Virus record (IMG/VR): IMGVR_UViG_3300021356_000126
Span: 1 to 28,569 of that record
DNA from: a virus
Length of the DNA stretch: 28,569 nucleotides
Direction: 5' to 3' (one strand)
Shown: piece after piece, positions 1 through 9,541 of the stretch
Position numbering within the stretch: the first letter of the stretch is position 1
Layout: each line of letters starts with the position of its first letter
Translations under genes and position numbers: made by a program
Notes under the pieces: model-generated
What the model was told of the DNA's origin: nothing
The model's database searches: none
What the model saw: the letters and a program-made list of their open reading frames with translations, nothing else

Positions 1-1
1 A

Positions 2-3000
2 GGCGATACAGTATTTGTAAAGGAATTCAATTCTTATTTTAACGATATTAATTTAGAGGTTTCTTCATCTAACCCTGCTCAAGTTGTTAAGGTTGAAAAA
101 AACTATACTAGTGCTATTTTACTTGAAAACTTAATTACTGCGAACTCGGCTATTGATAAAGGCAGATGTACAGAAAGAGAATTCTCTAATCAAGGTAGTA
201 TTAAAGATGTAGTCGTAGCATTATCAGGGGCTATATCTAAGCAAGACGGTATGATTGCCTTTGTTAACAACAATGACATATATGTTTATTCAGATAGAAA
301 CATAGGTTATGCTAGATACCAACATGTCATCTTAGTAAACAAGTCTAATGTTGTTGACTTTATATCTTCTTCAAATGAAGATGAGACTAACGACTTGAAA
401 ATAGCACAAATTGTTTTAGATGATTGGAAATCATATTATTTAATAGGTGGTCATTCTGATGGTCGTTCGGTACTTATATCTAATGATTCAATAGGAGGTT
501 TAGGTATAGGAGATTACATAGATAGTAAAACAACTGCGGGGTATAATAGAGTCATAGATATAGTAGAAAATCTTGAAGACGTTTCGTCTAATTATAGTAA
601 AGTTATATTAAAAAATAGACATGACTTAGGTAGCGGAGAGTTTAAGGTATTTAGAGAGTTTGAAGCTGAAATAGGTTTATTTTCAGCCTACGATATCTAT
701 GATATGAATTTTGATTTTTACGATACTTCTAATTCAGATCTTAAAGAGCTTAAGTATGAAACTTATCAAAATACTAATTACGCGCCTGCTAACGAAGCTG
801 TTTTTAATGCAGAGGCTGGAGAAGAAGCTAATGCGCTTGAAGGTATAATAGACCCTGATTATCTAAAAGATCCTGAACTTTTCTTCGCAGGCTTAAATCC
901 TATTTTATATCCTGAAAATCCAGAAGATCAGACTTCCTTTAAGATAGATTCTGAATACGATAGATTGCAAGAAAATGGATTAAAAGAATTTGCAGTTGAA
1001 TCTAGAGTAGTTCCTAATATTAACAAATGGGTTTTAAAGGATGTTAAAACAGTTAGAGATAATCCTTACTATTTAAATGTAAATGAAGCTTTTGGTAGAA
1101 CAAACTTCTCTCCGGATATTACAGTAGAGGGCAAAGATCCAAAGGCATTTACACATGAGTGGTTTTACATAGTTAACAAGCCAGAATATCTAAAACATTA
1201 TATGTTAAACGATACATTTAGCTATATTAACTACATTTCAGGATTTGAACTAACTAAAGATATGTTCAAGTCCACTGAACAAGATTACTTTACCAACTTT
1301 ATGATAAGTGATGGATTTGATGTAGTTGTTGACCCAGATGAACAACAGAATTATGTTGTTACGACTTCAGTAAATTCTAATGGAGGTTACATAGTTTACA
1401 TAAACGGAGAGGCGGGCACAACACTAAATATGGTTGCAAATAACACATACTACTTTGATTTAAGTGGTGTGGATCCTAGCTTATTTGTAATAGAAAACTC
1501 AGCTGGTATGTATCAGCAAGAAAATATAGGAGGCATAGAGTTTGGCATATATACACCTAATACCTATGGATTTTTTACATTTGAATATGACTCATCTATT
1601 GGAGGTAATATTTCAGTATCTAATCAAGACTTTAACAAGTTTGAAGCATTTGTAAAAACTAATAGAAATATTAAATATTCTATAGGTCGAGGTGGAAACG
1701 ATAGATCTTTTGCATCTACTATATTCAAAGGACTTAAGTTTCAATTTAAGAATAGAAAAGAGTTTGATAAGATAAAGCCTTCAGAATTCTTAAAAGATGG
1801 AACCTTTAATGATTATAAGTTTTCTACAGTAGTTGATTATAAAACTGGTCAAAGTAGAAATTCAATAGACTATGAAATTATCAAAAACGATGCGTTTAAA
1901 TTTATTATTTTCTACATAACTGTTAACTTAGACGAAGACTATGTAGGAAACACATTAAATAGAAAACTATCATATCTTCTTTCAAATCAATTGAATTTAC
2001 AAGAAGATGGCGAATATACGGTTGATAACGTTAGAATATCTGGAGCTTTAGACTTAAGCGATATTGACTTTAATTCTCCTGGACCATATGTTGTCAGCGG
2101 TATAACTCATTTTGACGGTTCAGTGCCTAATTTCTTAACACAAATATCTCCTAATTCTGATAATACGTATGGTACTCTTAGTATAGACTACCAATCATTA
2201 GATGACCAAGGAAATCCTTTAATATATCAATTAGAGATTATTAGTGTTGTCTCAGATTCTCAACTAATTATTCAAGGTTTACCATTTGATCAGAATGGAG
2301 ATACAATAGATCCTATTTATTTACCTCTTTCATTACAAGAATTTGCAGAATATACATATGTTGGAGGAGGTATAAACAATCATAGTTTGTTATTGGATAA
2401 CCTATCGATCAGCAATATATTTAATTTAGTTAACGAAAACGACCCATCTATAAAATATACTACAATTACTAAAGACGGAGAAGTTCAATCTAATAGATTT
2501 GTTATATCAATAGATGATGGTAAAGAAATAGTAAGAGCATCTAACTTAATAGCTGAACCTGATAATAACAAGCCTAAGAGCTACTCTTTATTTAATGGTA
2601 CGATAGGCTACGAATTACAAACTAGAAATGCATATTATCCTTTCTTAATTAGACATTCTGGCAAATACACATGTGACTTAAAACCAGTAGTAACTTTTAC
2701 TGACATTTATTCTCATTTCAAAGTTAATAGAAACTATGCTAAAAACTCGTTCTTAGAAGAGAGAAACTTTAAAGATACTTTCTATAGACATCCTTCTTCT
2801 CAAATAGATGAGATTAAATCTTTGGGTCCAAGAAGGGTACATAAAGCCGAGTCTTACTATATTAAATATAATCGTGCTAACGTTGCGTTTAATCTTGGAT
2901 TCATCTCTGATGATGGGCGACATGACACAGATTGGGGAATGATAAAGAATCATTTTTATCATAAAGTAAATGAAGACAATTCAACTGGTGTTACGAAACT

Positions 3001-3715
3001 AAGCGAAAGTGGAGAAGCTTCACCCGTTTACCCTCTTATTGGAGAAATAGCCATAGATAAAAGAGATGTTAATGTATTTAGATCTTCTTGGGAAGATGAT
3101 TATTATAGAACTGCTTTAGCTGGAGGGGAATCTTCTTCTTCTCCGGGAACTTTCTCTACTAAGGAATCTAGATCTTACTTATCTTCTACTGTAATGAAAC
3201 TTAAGGAATCATATACTTTAACTTCGTTTACTACTCAAAATGCAGGAACGTTTGAAAACTTAGATTTAATACTAAAGAATAATTCTCACGAGGCTAACGT
3301 AGTATTTGCAGAAGATTCTGAAAAAGTGTATGTAGATTTTTACATGACTGATTTAATCTCTGACGTTCTTTCAGTGTCTGGCGTCGCCAGTGAAATTCAA
3401 AAATATGTTGACGCAGCATCTTCATTCCAGGATAAAACCGATTTAACAGACGATGTTAGGTCATATGTTAACACAAACTTAGTTAATCTATTTTCGGTAG
3501 ATGAAATAGAGATATACACTAGAAGAACACAGAGCGAATCTACTTCTATTAATCCAGTTGAATCATTAGATCTTATAGATAACGGAGGATTTAAGTTAGA
3601 CATAAATTACACCGTTAATCAACATGCTCAAAGGCCTATCAACTTTAGATTGATATATAATAAGAGTCAGGGATACTCCTATATTATAAGACCTATGATA
3701 AAAATAACGCAATAA
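2..3715 (+). CDS. Large tail/baseplate structural protein, 5' end outside window
   Basis: The reading frame is open from base 2, so the gene begins before the window and the ATG at 251 is only an internal methionine. At least 1,237 residues are present, ending at TAA 3713-3715. The protein is Asn/Asp/Tyr/Ser-rich with many beta-strand-like stretches, no signal peptide in view and no catalytic motif I recognise. Bases about 1351-1626 encode a domain that reappears in the protein at 6523-8610 (shared DPSLF, then a TP.TYG-like turn and a GG-[NK]-I strand); it resembles a cupredoxin-like fold without metal ligands. The next gene starts one base after the stop, and the following genes are also structural. 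A tail, baseplate or fibre-network role is inferred from size, composition and neighbours. I cannot assign a T4 gene number. Arginine is encoded almost only by AGA, unlike gp32. Confidence 0.75.
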   Translation, partial: GDTVFVKEFNSYFNDINLEVSSSNPAQVVKVEKNYTSAILLENLITANSAIDKGRCTEREFSNQGSIKDVVVALSGAISKQDGMIAFVNNNDIYVYSDRNIGYARYQHVILVNKSNVVDFISSSNEDETNDLKIAQIVLDDWKSYYLIGGHSDGRSVLISNDSIGGLGIGDYIDSKTTAGYNRVIDIVENLEDVSSNYSKVILKNRHDLGSGEFKVFREFEAEIGLFSAYDIYDMNFDFYDTSNSDLKELKYETYQNTNYAPANEAVFNAEAGEEANALEGIIDPDYLKDPELFFAGLNPILYPENPEDQTSFKIDSEYDRLQENGLKEFAVESRVVPNINKWVLKDVKTVRDNPYYLNVNEAFGRTNFSPDITVEGKDPKAFTHEWFYIVNKPEYLKHYMLNDTFSYINYISGFELTKDMFKSTEQDYFTNFMISDGFDVVVDPDEQQNYVVTTSVNSNGGYIVYINGEAGTTLNMVANNTYYFDLSGVDPSLFVIENSAGMYQQENIGGIEFGIYTPNTYGFFTFEYDSSIGGNISVSNQDFNKFEAFVKTNRNIKYSIGRGGNDRSFASTIFKGLKFQFKNRKEFDKIKPSEFLKDGTFNDYKFSTVVDYKTGQSRNSIDYEIIKNDAFKFIIFYITVNLDEDYVGNTLNRKLSYLLSNQLNLQEDGEYTVDNVRISGALDLSDIDFNSPGPYVVSGITHFDGSVPNFLTQISPNSDNTYGTLSIDYQSLDDQGNPLIYQLEIISVVSDSQLIIQGLPFDQNGDTIDPIYLPLSLQEFAEYTYVGGGINNHSLLLDNLSISNIFNLVNENDPSIKYTTITKDGEVQSNRFVISIDDGKEIVRASNLIAEPDNNKPKSYSLFNGTIGYELQTRNAYYPFLIRHSGKYTCDLKPVVTFTDIYSHFKVNRNYAKNSFLEERNFKDTFYRHPSSQIDEIKSLGPRRVHKAESYYIKYNRANVAFNLGFISDDGRHDTDWGMIKNHFYHKVNEDNSTGVTKLSESGEASPVYPLIGEIAIDKRDVNVFRSSWEDDYYRTALAGGESSSSPGTFSTKESRSYLSSTVMKLKESYTLTSFTTQNAGTFENLDLILKNNSHEANVVFAEDSEKVYVDFYMTDLISDVLSVSGVASEIQKYVDAASSFQDKTDLTDDVRSYVNTNLVNLFSVDEIEIYTRRTQSESTSINPVESLDLIDNGGFKLDINYTVNQHAQRPINFRLIYNKSQGYSYIIRPMIKITQ

Positions 3716-3716
3716 G

Positions 3717-5714
3717 ATGCCTATTAACTTAAAGGAAATATTTGTTTCTGATACAAATCAAATTAAGATTGACAAAATTAATTATAATTTTGATCAAATT
3801 ATAGGAACTGGTGGACAGCTAGGGCCAAGAGGGCCGCAAGGCGTCCAAGGTAATGTAGGTCCTGTTGGACCACAAGGCGTTCAAGGGCCTGAAGGAGTTG
3901 CTGGAGCTAATGGAGTTGACGGTAATGACGGACAAGATAGATGGTATTCTGTGCAACATGCTGCCGTTACTGGAGAATCTGCAACAGATTACGATACAAC
4001 TATCATCAAACCAAAGATAGATCCAAGTACAAGTGGAACTCAACCTACTTCTGTCTATATAGGAGATCCTGATTTCAATAATTTAAATTTAGAAGACGGT
4101 GATACCGAAGCTAGATCTTCTCTTGTTGTAGGTAAAAAAGATCCATTTGAAAACCATATTAGACTTATCGCTGAAGATGGTTTCGATATGGTTATTAGAG
4201 GCGATCAACTTTTAAATTATGGTGGAATATTTCATATTCAAAGAGGTTTAGCATTTAACACTACTAAGGTTAAAGGTAACATTAGTTTTGATGATGTTAC
4301 AATAAATGCAACTAATGACGATGCGGGTGAAGGTATCATAGAATTATCAGCTAATAAAACAGAAGTAATTTCTACAGAAGATGGTTTTTACACAAGCTTG
4401 GGCACTAAGTCTTATTTTAACGATAGAGTACATGTAGTTGATGCTGACTTATTAGTTCAGGGCGGAGGATTTACTAGAATTTCAAAAGGTACAAGTGCAG
4501 AAAGAGACGCTATATCTTCTGGAGACTTATCAGGAGGTAACCTAAGATATAATTCACAAACTAATCAATATGAAGCTTATTATCAAAATACTGATGAAGG
4601 CGATATTTGGTTAAATCTTAGACAGCTAACAGACGCAGATGGGGATACTTATATAGATTTGCCTATTAACGGTGGAGATGCAGATAGAATTATATTTTAT
4701 TCTAGTAATCAAAACTTTTTAAGAATCGGAGGTACTCAATTTTCTTTACAGTCTGAATCTGCAGCCGGATCAACAACTGTTCCTACCATAGTCGTTAATG
4801 AAACTGTCTTTGCTAGAGAAAGAGTTCATTTTATAGAAACAGGAAAAGGCATATCATTTAAAGAGGGTCCAGCTGCTACTAACACGGCTTCTCCAAGTGG
4901 TGGTTCAGCAGTTAATTATAACACAAGTATTAGTCAAAGAACTCTTGATGATTATTTTGTTAGAGATGTAGGACCATTTGAGTTAGAAGATGATAAGTAT
5001 ATAACTCCGAACGAGGTTCAAGATAGCTATTTTCCAGGTCCATCAACTAGTAGTGACACCAGTGCAATTATAACTGACACTATATTTTCTATTTTAGATA
5101 ATAATAACAATAGAAAGGGTCTACTAACTTGTATTAATGGAAATACAAAAATAGCTTATCAGAAAATAGGTAAACTAGTAAATGTTCAAGTTGACTTAGT
5201 TTGGAAACCGATAATAACTTCACACGATAATTCTTTAGATGGTGGAGCAACTTATTCCGGAGTATATGAAAGCAATACTAATATAGAAGCATATTATTGG
5301 GACGATGCAAGCGTAGATGACTATTTTAGATTTCAAATACCAGAGCTTTATAAAAGGTTAGATCCGGCTATAAAGATAATAGCTCCGTTTACACATGCAA
5401 ACTTAAACATAGATATAACTACCTCTAATCCAATACTAGAGTCGCAAGGATCAAATAATAGAGAATATTTCTTTAAACAAAATGCTTCTACTGGCTTCGG
5501 AGGTGCTTTAAAAACGTCTGATATCGTAGATGGTCATTTCAATTTCGGTAATTTCGGAGATGCTGGTAATTGGATATACACTAATTTTTCTCTTACATAC
5601 CCATGCGATAAAACTTCTATGCAATCTAATTTTCCATTTAATGACGGAAGTTCAGGTGGAGGTACTGGGTTCAATGATTTTAGTGGCGGCGGAACCGGTA
5701 ATGGTAGAGATTAA
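3717..5714 (+). CDS. Collagen-stalk tail fibre-like structural protein
   Basis: A 665-residue protein. Residues 1-30 form a short head (KINYNFDQ) followed by 14 uninterrupted Gly-X-Y triplets at about residues 33-74, a collagen-like triple-helix stalk typical of trimeric phage fibres and tail-attached proteins. The rest is beta-rich with repeated Gly/Asp turns. The last 25 residues are Gly/Ser-rich (GGGTG repeats). No enzymatic motif is visible. It starts one base after the upstream structural gene and ends two bases before the next start, so it is probably translated from the same message. A fibre, fibre-connector or neck whisker-type role is inferred; the receptor and the exact virion position cannot be read from sequence. 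Confidence 0.7.
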   Translation: MPINLKEIFVSDTNQIKIDKINYNFDQIIGTGGQLGPRGPQGVQGNVGPVGPQGVQGPEGVAGANGVDGNDGQDRWYSVQHAAVTGESATDYDTTIIKPKIDPSTSGTQPTSVYIGDPDFNNLNLEDGDTEARSSLVVGKKDPFENHIRLIAEDGFDMVIRGDQLLNYGGIFHIQRGLAFNTTKVKGNISFDDVTINATNDDAGEGIIELSANKTEVISTEDGFYTSLGTKSYFNDRVHVVDADLLVQGGGFTRISKGTSAERDAISSGDLSGGNLRYNSQTNQYEAYYQNTDEGDIWLNLRQLTDADGDTYIDLPINGGDADRIIFYSSNQNFLRIGGTQFSLQSESAAGSTTVPTIVVNETVFARERVHFIETGKGISFKEGPAATNTASPSGGSAVNYNTSISQRTLDDYFVRDVGPFELEDDKYITPNEVQDSYFPGPSTSSDTSAIITDTIFSILDNNNNRKGLLTCINGNTKIAYQKIGKLVNVQVDLVWKPIITSHDNSLDGGATYSGVYESNTNIEAYYWDDASVDDYFRFQIPELYKRLDPAIKIIAPFTHANLNIDITTSNPILESQGSNNREYFFKQNASTGFGGALKTSDIVDGHFNFGNFGDAGNWIYTNFSLTYPCDKTSMQSNFPFNDGSSGGGTGFNDFSGGGTGNGRD

Positions 5715-5716
5715 AC

Positions 5717-6523
5717 ATGAAAAAACGAAACGACAAATATGGTATTGGCTTAATAGCTCTCCTCATTGCAGTTCTTTTCTTGCAGTGTAATCAGTCGCGT
5801 CGTTTAAAAAGAGATCTTCAGCTTGAAAAAGAAAAAGTTGAAAGAGAAATTAACAATAAAAAGGCAGCTGAAGATAACTTAAGATTAGTTAGACTTGAGA
5901 ATGGAGACTTAGCTACCACTATCAGCTCATATGAATTTGATATTCAAAATCTAAAGGAAAAGGAAAAAGAGCTCCTTAAGAAGTATAATGATTTGACTGC
6001 GGGTTATAAAAAACTTAGAGGCATTAACTCACTTATAAAAGCTGATTTAGAATTAACCGAAAAGATACTAGCTGAAACTCAAGCAACTCTTATCAACGAT
6101 ACGACGATTGCTCTTACCTTTTCAGAGTATGATATATTTAGCGAAGGTAACACAAGAATGATATCTGGTACTTCTGCACTTTCTATTAGTCAACTTGATA
6201 AACCTAGATTAATAAGTACTGATATTCAACTTGACCAAACTATAAGACTGAAGGCATTGATAGACGATCTTGAAGAGGGTCCAAGTTTGGTTATTGCAAC
6301 TGACTACCCTGGAATTACAATTACTGACATAGAAAACATTAACCTAATTAATTCTAAGTTAAGAGCTAAGGAGATTGATGACTATGTTTCTAATAGTAGT
6401 TCAGTTGGATTTGGCCTTGGAGTAGGCTATGGACTCAACTATACTGGTGAAGGAACTTTTACGCCAGGACCAACAATAAACTTAGGACTTTTCTGGTCAC
6501 CAAAAAAATTAAGATTTAAATAA
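5717..6523 (+). CDS. Membrane-anchored coiled-coil protein, possible spanin
   Basis: 268 residues. A basic N-terminus (MKKRNDK) precedes one hydrophobic segment at about residues 9-24, then a long Lys/Glu-rich coiled coil at about 27-120, a mixed middle region, and a Gly/aromatic C-terminal stretch from about 225 (GFGLGVGYGLNY) ending in LGLFWSPKKLRFK, which looks like amphipathic outer-membrane beta strands. Inner-membrane anchor, periplasm-spanning coiled coil and outer-membrane-like end together fit a one-protein spanin that disrupts the outer membrane at lysis. That function is inferred from architecture only. A cysteine (FLQC) follows the hydrophobic segment, but Gln at -1 is a poor lipobox. 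The alternative is a tail or virion component, given its place between structural genes. Its stop overlaps the next start (TAATG). Confidence 0.55.
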   Translation: MKKRNDKYGIGLIALLIAVLFLQCNQSRRLKRDLQLEKEKVEREINNKKAAEDNLRLVRLENGDLATTISSYEFDIQNLKEKEKELLKKYNDLTAGYKKLRGINSLIKADLELTEKILAETQATLINDTTIALTFSEYDIFSEGNTRMISGTSALSISQLDKPRLISTDIQLDQTIRLKALIDDLEEGPSLVIATDYPGITITDIENINLINSKLRAKEIDDYVSNSSSVGFGLGVGYGLNYTGEGTFTPGPTINLGLFWSPKKLRFK

Positions 6524-8610
6524 TGGCTCAGTCATCTAGATACTTTAGGATAGACGATGATGTATTGTTAGAGTTTATCTACCATGATCAAAGCAACCCA
6601 GATGCACACTATATTGAGGTTGATGATAACGGTAGTGAGATAAAGAAACTAACAGTAAATCCTAACGATCCATATACTGAGCACATTAATCACTTGATTT
6701 GTGAGCTTGGTAGCCAAGTTGTAAACTTCGACGTTACTGTCAACGGAGCATATTTAGCCGTAGAAAACTTTGCTGGCAGGACTCTTCTCTTAGAGGCTGG
6801 CAAAACTTACAAGTTTAACTTAAGTGCCTTACCAGACCCTAGTTTATTCACAATTACTTCTAACTATGGAACATATAGTTTAAGTGCAGCAGGCATAGGT
6901 ACATTTATACCTACAATTTATGGGACTATTGATTACAGTTATCCTAGTTTAACTGGTGGAAAAATTGTAATTGCAGATAAAGCAAACCCTCTATTTTCTA
7001 CACCGGATGAAGACACAGGAAACGATATCAATCATCTAATTGGTAGATTTCATGCTATACCTCATGTAGATGATAATGTTAAATATGCTCTTTTAGGATA
7101 TGATGTTGATGGTCTTTACGATCAACCTCTAAACTACATCAATTCTTATCCCGGTTGGAGCGGTTCTAATGAAGCTGATTTGCTTTCATCACAGACTACT
7201 GCGAATGCTATTAACCGCATTTACTACGATGATATTAGACTTCACTTAAGATCAGGTTTTTCTTTTGCATCTAGAGGATATGAAGGGTTCTTATTCGAAG
7301 TCAAGACCGAGAGAGATAATGGCATTAAAAACTATTTAACTCAAATAGTTTACTTAAATCAAAGTAACTATGAAGTTTCTAATCCTAAGCCTTTCCTATT
7401 AGGTGAAACTCTATTTACTAAGTTTGTAAACTTAAAGGTTCCAACTCTTGTTAATCAAAACTTTGAATTTGAGGATTTCTTTTACGGTGACGGCAGTATT
7501 GAACAGGTTTCTAACCAAACTTCCAACTTAAGTCCTACCTCTAACTATGAAATTAGCTTTAAGCTTATTGATAGATTAGAAAACATAGATGGATATAATT
7601 ATTTCTATACAGCAGAGGCAAATACGTTTAGCGTAAGTAGAGAAGATGAATATGCTGACTTTACAGTGGTTGTAGAAGAGGCTGAAGATGGAGATTACTT
7701 TCAAATATATGGAGAAAGAGATAATGATTCGGCAGCCTTTGAAGGTTACATAACAAATAGAATCAATACTTCAACAGATGACATTATTGTAATGTATGAA
7801 GTAGAGGTTTATGAACAGGTCGGCGTTTCTCAAATTAAAACATTTGACACAACGTTTACTCAAGTTGTTGATTTCGATACTCCTATTACATTTAGACCCG
7901 TTATCATGAATGGTAATGTGGCAGTCAATTTCTCAATTGATGTAACAATGAGAATAGTTAACGAGACTGATAACACACAGATAGTTAAGAGAGCTAGTGT
8001 TACATTCGATAGAGCTGCTAAATATGCAAAGGTAATGCAATCTGTCAAGATAAATTCTGCTACCAGATTGACCGAAGTTTTCAATACACTACCTAATCTA
8101 TCAGCTAATAGAGCAGTTCGAGGTCTTATCAATAACTCGTTGCCTAAATCAACTAGATATGTGCCCGCTTTTGTAGAAACAGCAAATATTGTTGCAGCTA
8201 ATGTTCCAGTTAATATTACCAGTAACGATAATGCTGATTTACCTCCAACAGAAGTAGAGGATCTAGAAACTCCAGACTATAAGTCAAGCGGCGATGTTAC
8301 GATCTATGTACCGCCATTTACAACTTACTATAAATTCTATATAGCTAAAAAGAACGGAGATGATTTAGATCAACTCTCTTTAACTGGTGCAGACGACATA
8401 GTGCTTTCGTTTGAAGATGGCGGTACTAAGAAGATATTTAACCATCAAAGAAGTAAAGATATAGACTTAGGTAAAGGAGAAGTTTTGTTTAAGGTTGATG
8501 AAGCTAATGCTAGTGCAATTAGAGGTATGCAAAACAAACAGTTCTATATTTCTTCTAAGAGTGGTTCTGACAATACTGTAATAGCTTACGGAAAATTCAC
8601 CATTGAATAA
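6523..8610 (+). CDS. Large tail/baseplate structural protein with cupredoxin-like domain
   Basis: 695 residues. An N-terminal segment (about residues 1-55) precedes a beta domain at about 60-153 that matches, strand for strand, a domain of the giant protein at 2-3715 (TYKFNLS, DPSLF, TYG, GGKIVI). The middle is Asn/Tyr-rich; the last ~110 residues form another beta domain ending FYISSKSGSDNTVIAYGKF. There are no catalytic residues or signal peptide. The shared domain resembles the cupredoxin-like decorations common in marine myovirus structural proteins, but His, Cys and Met ligands are missing here, so it is probably only a structural or adhesion module. Start and stop overlap both neighbours by TAATG, which suggests translational coupling. 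Confidence 0.65.
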   Translation: MAQSSRYFRIDDDVLLEFIYHDQSNPDAHYIEVDDNGSEIKKLTVNPNDPYTEHINHLICELGSQVVNFDVTVNGAYLAVENFAGRTLLLEAGKTYKFNLSALPDPSLFTITSNYGTYSLSAAGIGTFIPTIYGTIDYSYPSLTGGKIVIADKANPLFSTPDEDTGNDINHLIGRFHAIPHVDDNVKYALLGYDVDGLYDQPLNYINSYPGWSGSNEADLLSSQTTANAINRIYYDDIRLHLRSGFSFASRGYEGFLFEVKTERDNGIKNYLTQIVYLNQSNYEVSNPKPFLLGETLFTKFVNLKVPTLVNQNFEFEDFFYGDGSIEQVSNQTSNLSPTSNYEISFKLIDRLENIDGYNYFYTAEANTFSVSREDEYADFTVVVEEAEDGDYFQIYGERDNDSAAFEGYITNRINTSTDDIIVMYEVEVYEQVGVSQIKTFDTTFTQVVDFDTPITFRPVIMNGNVAVNFSIDVTMRIVNETDNTQIVKRASVTFDRAAKYAKVMQSVKINSATRLTEVFNTLPNLSANRAVRGLINNSLPKSTRYVPAFVETANIVAANVPVNITSNDNADLPPTEVEDLETPDYKSSGDVTIYVPPFTTYYKFYIAKKNGDDLDQLSLTGADDIVLSFEDGGTKKIFNHQRSKDIDLGKGEVLFKVDEANASAIRGMQNKQFYISSKSGSDNTVIAYGKFTIE

Positions 8611-9161
8611 TGATTCTAAATTCTAGAAATAACTTATTCTCATTTAGGTTTCCTAGAAACTTTATACCAGAAGAGGTAGCTAACAAATATGTTAAGTATT
8701 TGAATAGAATGCCAGGTAACCTAATGCAAAGGCCTATAGATTTTGTTAATTATTCGATTCAGGGCATTAATGTTCCCGGTGTTTCTTTTGATCCAATATC
8801 ACAAGCTGATAATGATGGCACTACTAGATATCACAGAGGTGCAGTTCCTATTCAAAATACAATAGAGAGACAGTTTACTGTTACTATGCAACTTTTAGAT
8901 GGTTACATTAACTATTGGATAATGCTCGACACTTTATTGTACTACTATGCCAGATCAACCGAACAACCATTTACAGAGAATTTAGTTATGAGAATTATGG
9001 ATGCCGAAGGTATTGGTATGGCTTCTATGGTTTTTGAACAACCTATTATGAATTCGATTAACGAGCTTAACCTTAACTTTGCTGAGAATGTTGCAGAATT
9101 TAGTACGTTTGAAGTTACTTTCTACTACAACAAACTCAACCTAAAGATAGAAATAGATTAA
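8610..9161 (+). CDS. Tail-tube/baseplate-tube family protein (gp19/gp54-like)
   Basis: 183 residues, close to the size of T4 tail tube gp19 (163). The features matching that fold family are a central R-x-F-x-V-T-M-Q strand (about residues 87-93), a helix containing YWIMLDTLLYYY, and a C-terminal pair of strands with NELNLNF and FSTFEVTFYYNKLNL, equivalent to the gp19 end (GELQLDW...FEVTL). I infer a protein that polymerises as, or initiates, the inner tail tube. Whether it is the tube or the baseplate tube initiator cannot be settled, because the sheath and other baseplate genes are outside the window. It starts in a TAATG overlap and is followed by an AT-rich signal before the next gene. Confidence 0.6.
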   Translation: MILNSRNNLFSFRFPRNFIPEEVANKYVKYLNRMPGNLMQRPIDFVNYSIQGINVPGVSFDPISQADNDGTTRYHRGAVPIQNTIERQFTVTMQLLDGYINYWIMLDTLLYYYARSTEQPFTENLVMRIMDAEGIGMASMVFEQPIMNSINELNLNFAENVAEFSTFEVTFYYNKLNLKIEID

Positions 9162-9174
9162 TATATAAGATATG
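9161..9174 (+). promoter_or_regulatory. 14-mer ATATATAAGATATG at a start codon, copy 1
   Basis: The sequence ATATATAAGATATG includes the ATG of the 9172 gene and is repeated exactly at 10279-10292, again including the start ATG. No Shine-Dalgarno sequence is present. It could be a TATA-type late promoter giving an almost leaderless transcript, or an AT-rich ribosome-loading sequence. The identity is observed; the role is inferred. Confidence 0.35.
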
Positions 9175-9540
9175 AAAACATTTGTAGAATATCTAAACGA
9201 GCAAAACATTTCCGAAGAGGATCTACGCATTTTAAACGAGGGTCTTCAAAGCGAGTGGACTGATGAATTAGAGGCTAAAGTAGACGAAGCTATAGATGCA
9301 TTTGCATCGGAATATATGTTAGAGGACGGAACCTATGATATTGATAGATTCAACGAGGAAATGACGAATGAAGGCATATTGGGCAGTATTATAGGAGGTC
9401 TCACTGGTTTTGCTTTAGGCAAGTCAGTAGGTAAACTAATTGCCAAAGTTTTAGGTGTACAAAAAGGTGTTTTATATGATCTATTAACTTCTAGGTTGGT
9501 CGGCGCCGCTTTAGGTGCTTCACTAGGAAAAAGATTCTAA
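9172..9540 (+). CDS. Pro-peptide-like glycine-zipper membrane protein with capsid-targeting-type N-terminus
   Basis: 122 residues in two contrasting halves. Residues 1-67 are strongly acidic (21 Asp/Glu against 4 Lys/Arg) and begin with MKTFVEYLNE, very like the T4 capsid-targeting peptide (MKTYQEFIxE), ending in an L-N-E site of the type cut by T4 gp21. A further L-N-E occurs at 21-23 and T-N-E at 65-67. Residues 68-122 are cationic (7 Lys/Arg, 1 Asp) and rich in small residues (GILGSIIGGLTGFALGKS), a glycine-zipper pattern able to insert in membranes. I infer a precursor packaged in the head and trimmed to release a membrane-active peptide, perhaps helping DNA entry. A tail or tape-associated role is the alternative. 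No homolog is recognised. Confidence 0.65.
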   Translation: MKTFVEYLNEQNISEEDLRILNEGLQSEWTDELEAKVDEAIDAFASEYMLEDGTYDIDRFNEEMTNEGILGSIIGGLTGFALGKSVGKLIAKVLGVQKGVLYDLLTSRLVGAALGASLGKRF

Positions 9541-9541
9541 A

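Noticed and set aside
251-253. ATG 251 as start of the first gene
   Set aside because: The same frame is open back to base 2 with similar composition, so the gene begins outside the window.
5770-5790. Lipoprotein signal in the coiled-coil protein
   Set aside because: A Cys follows the hydrophobic segment, but Gln at -1 and Leu at -2 do not fit the lipobox; a membrane anchor is more likely.
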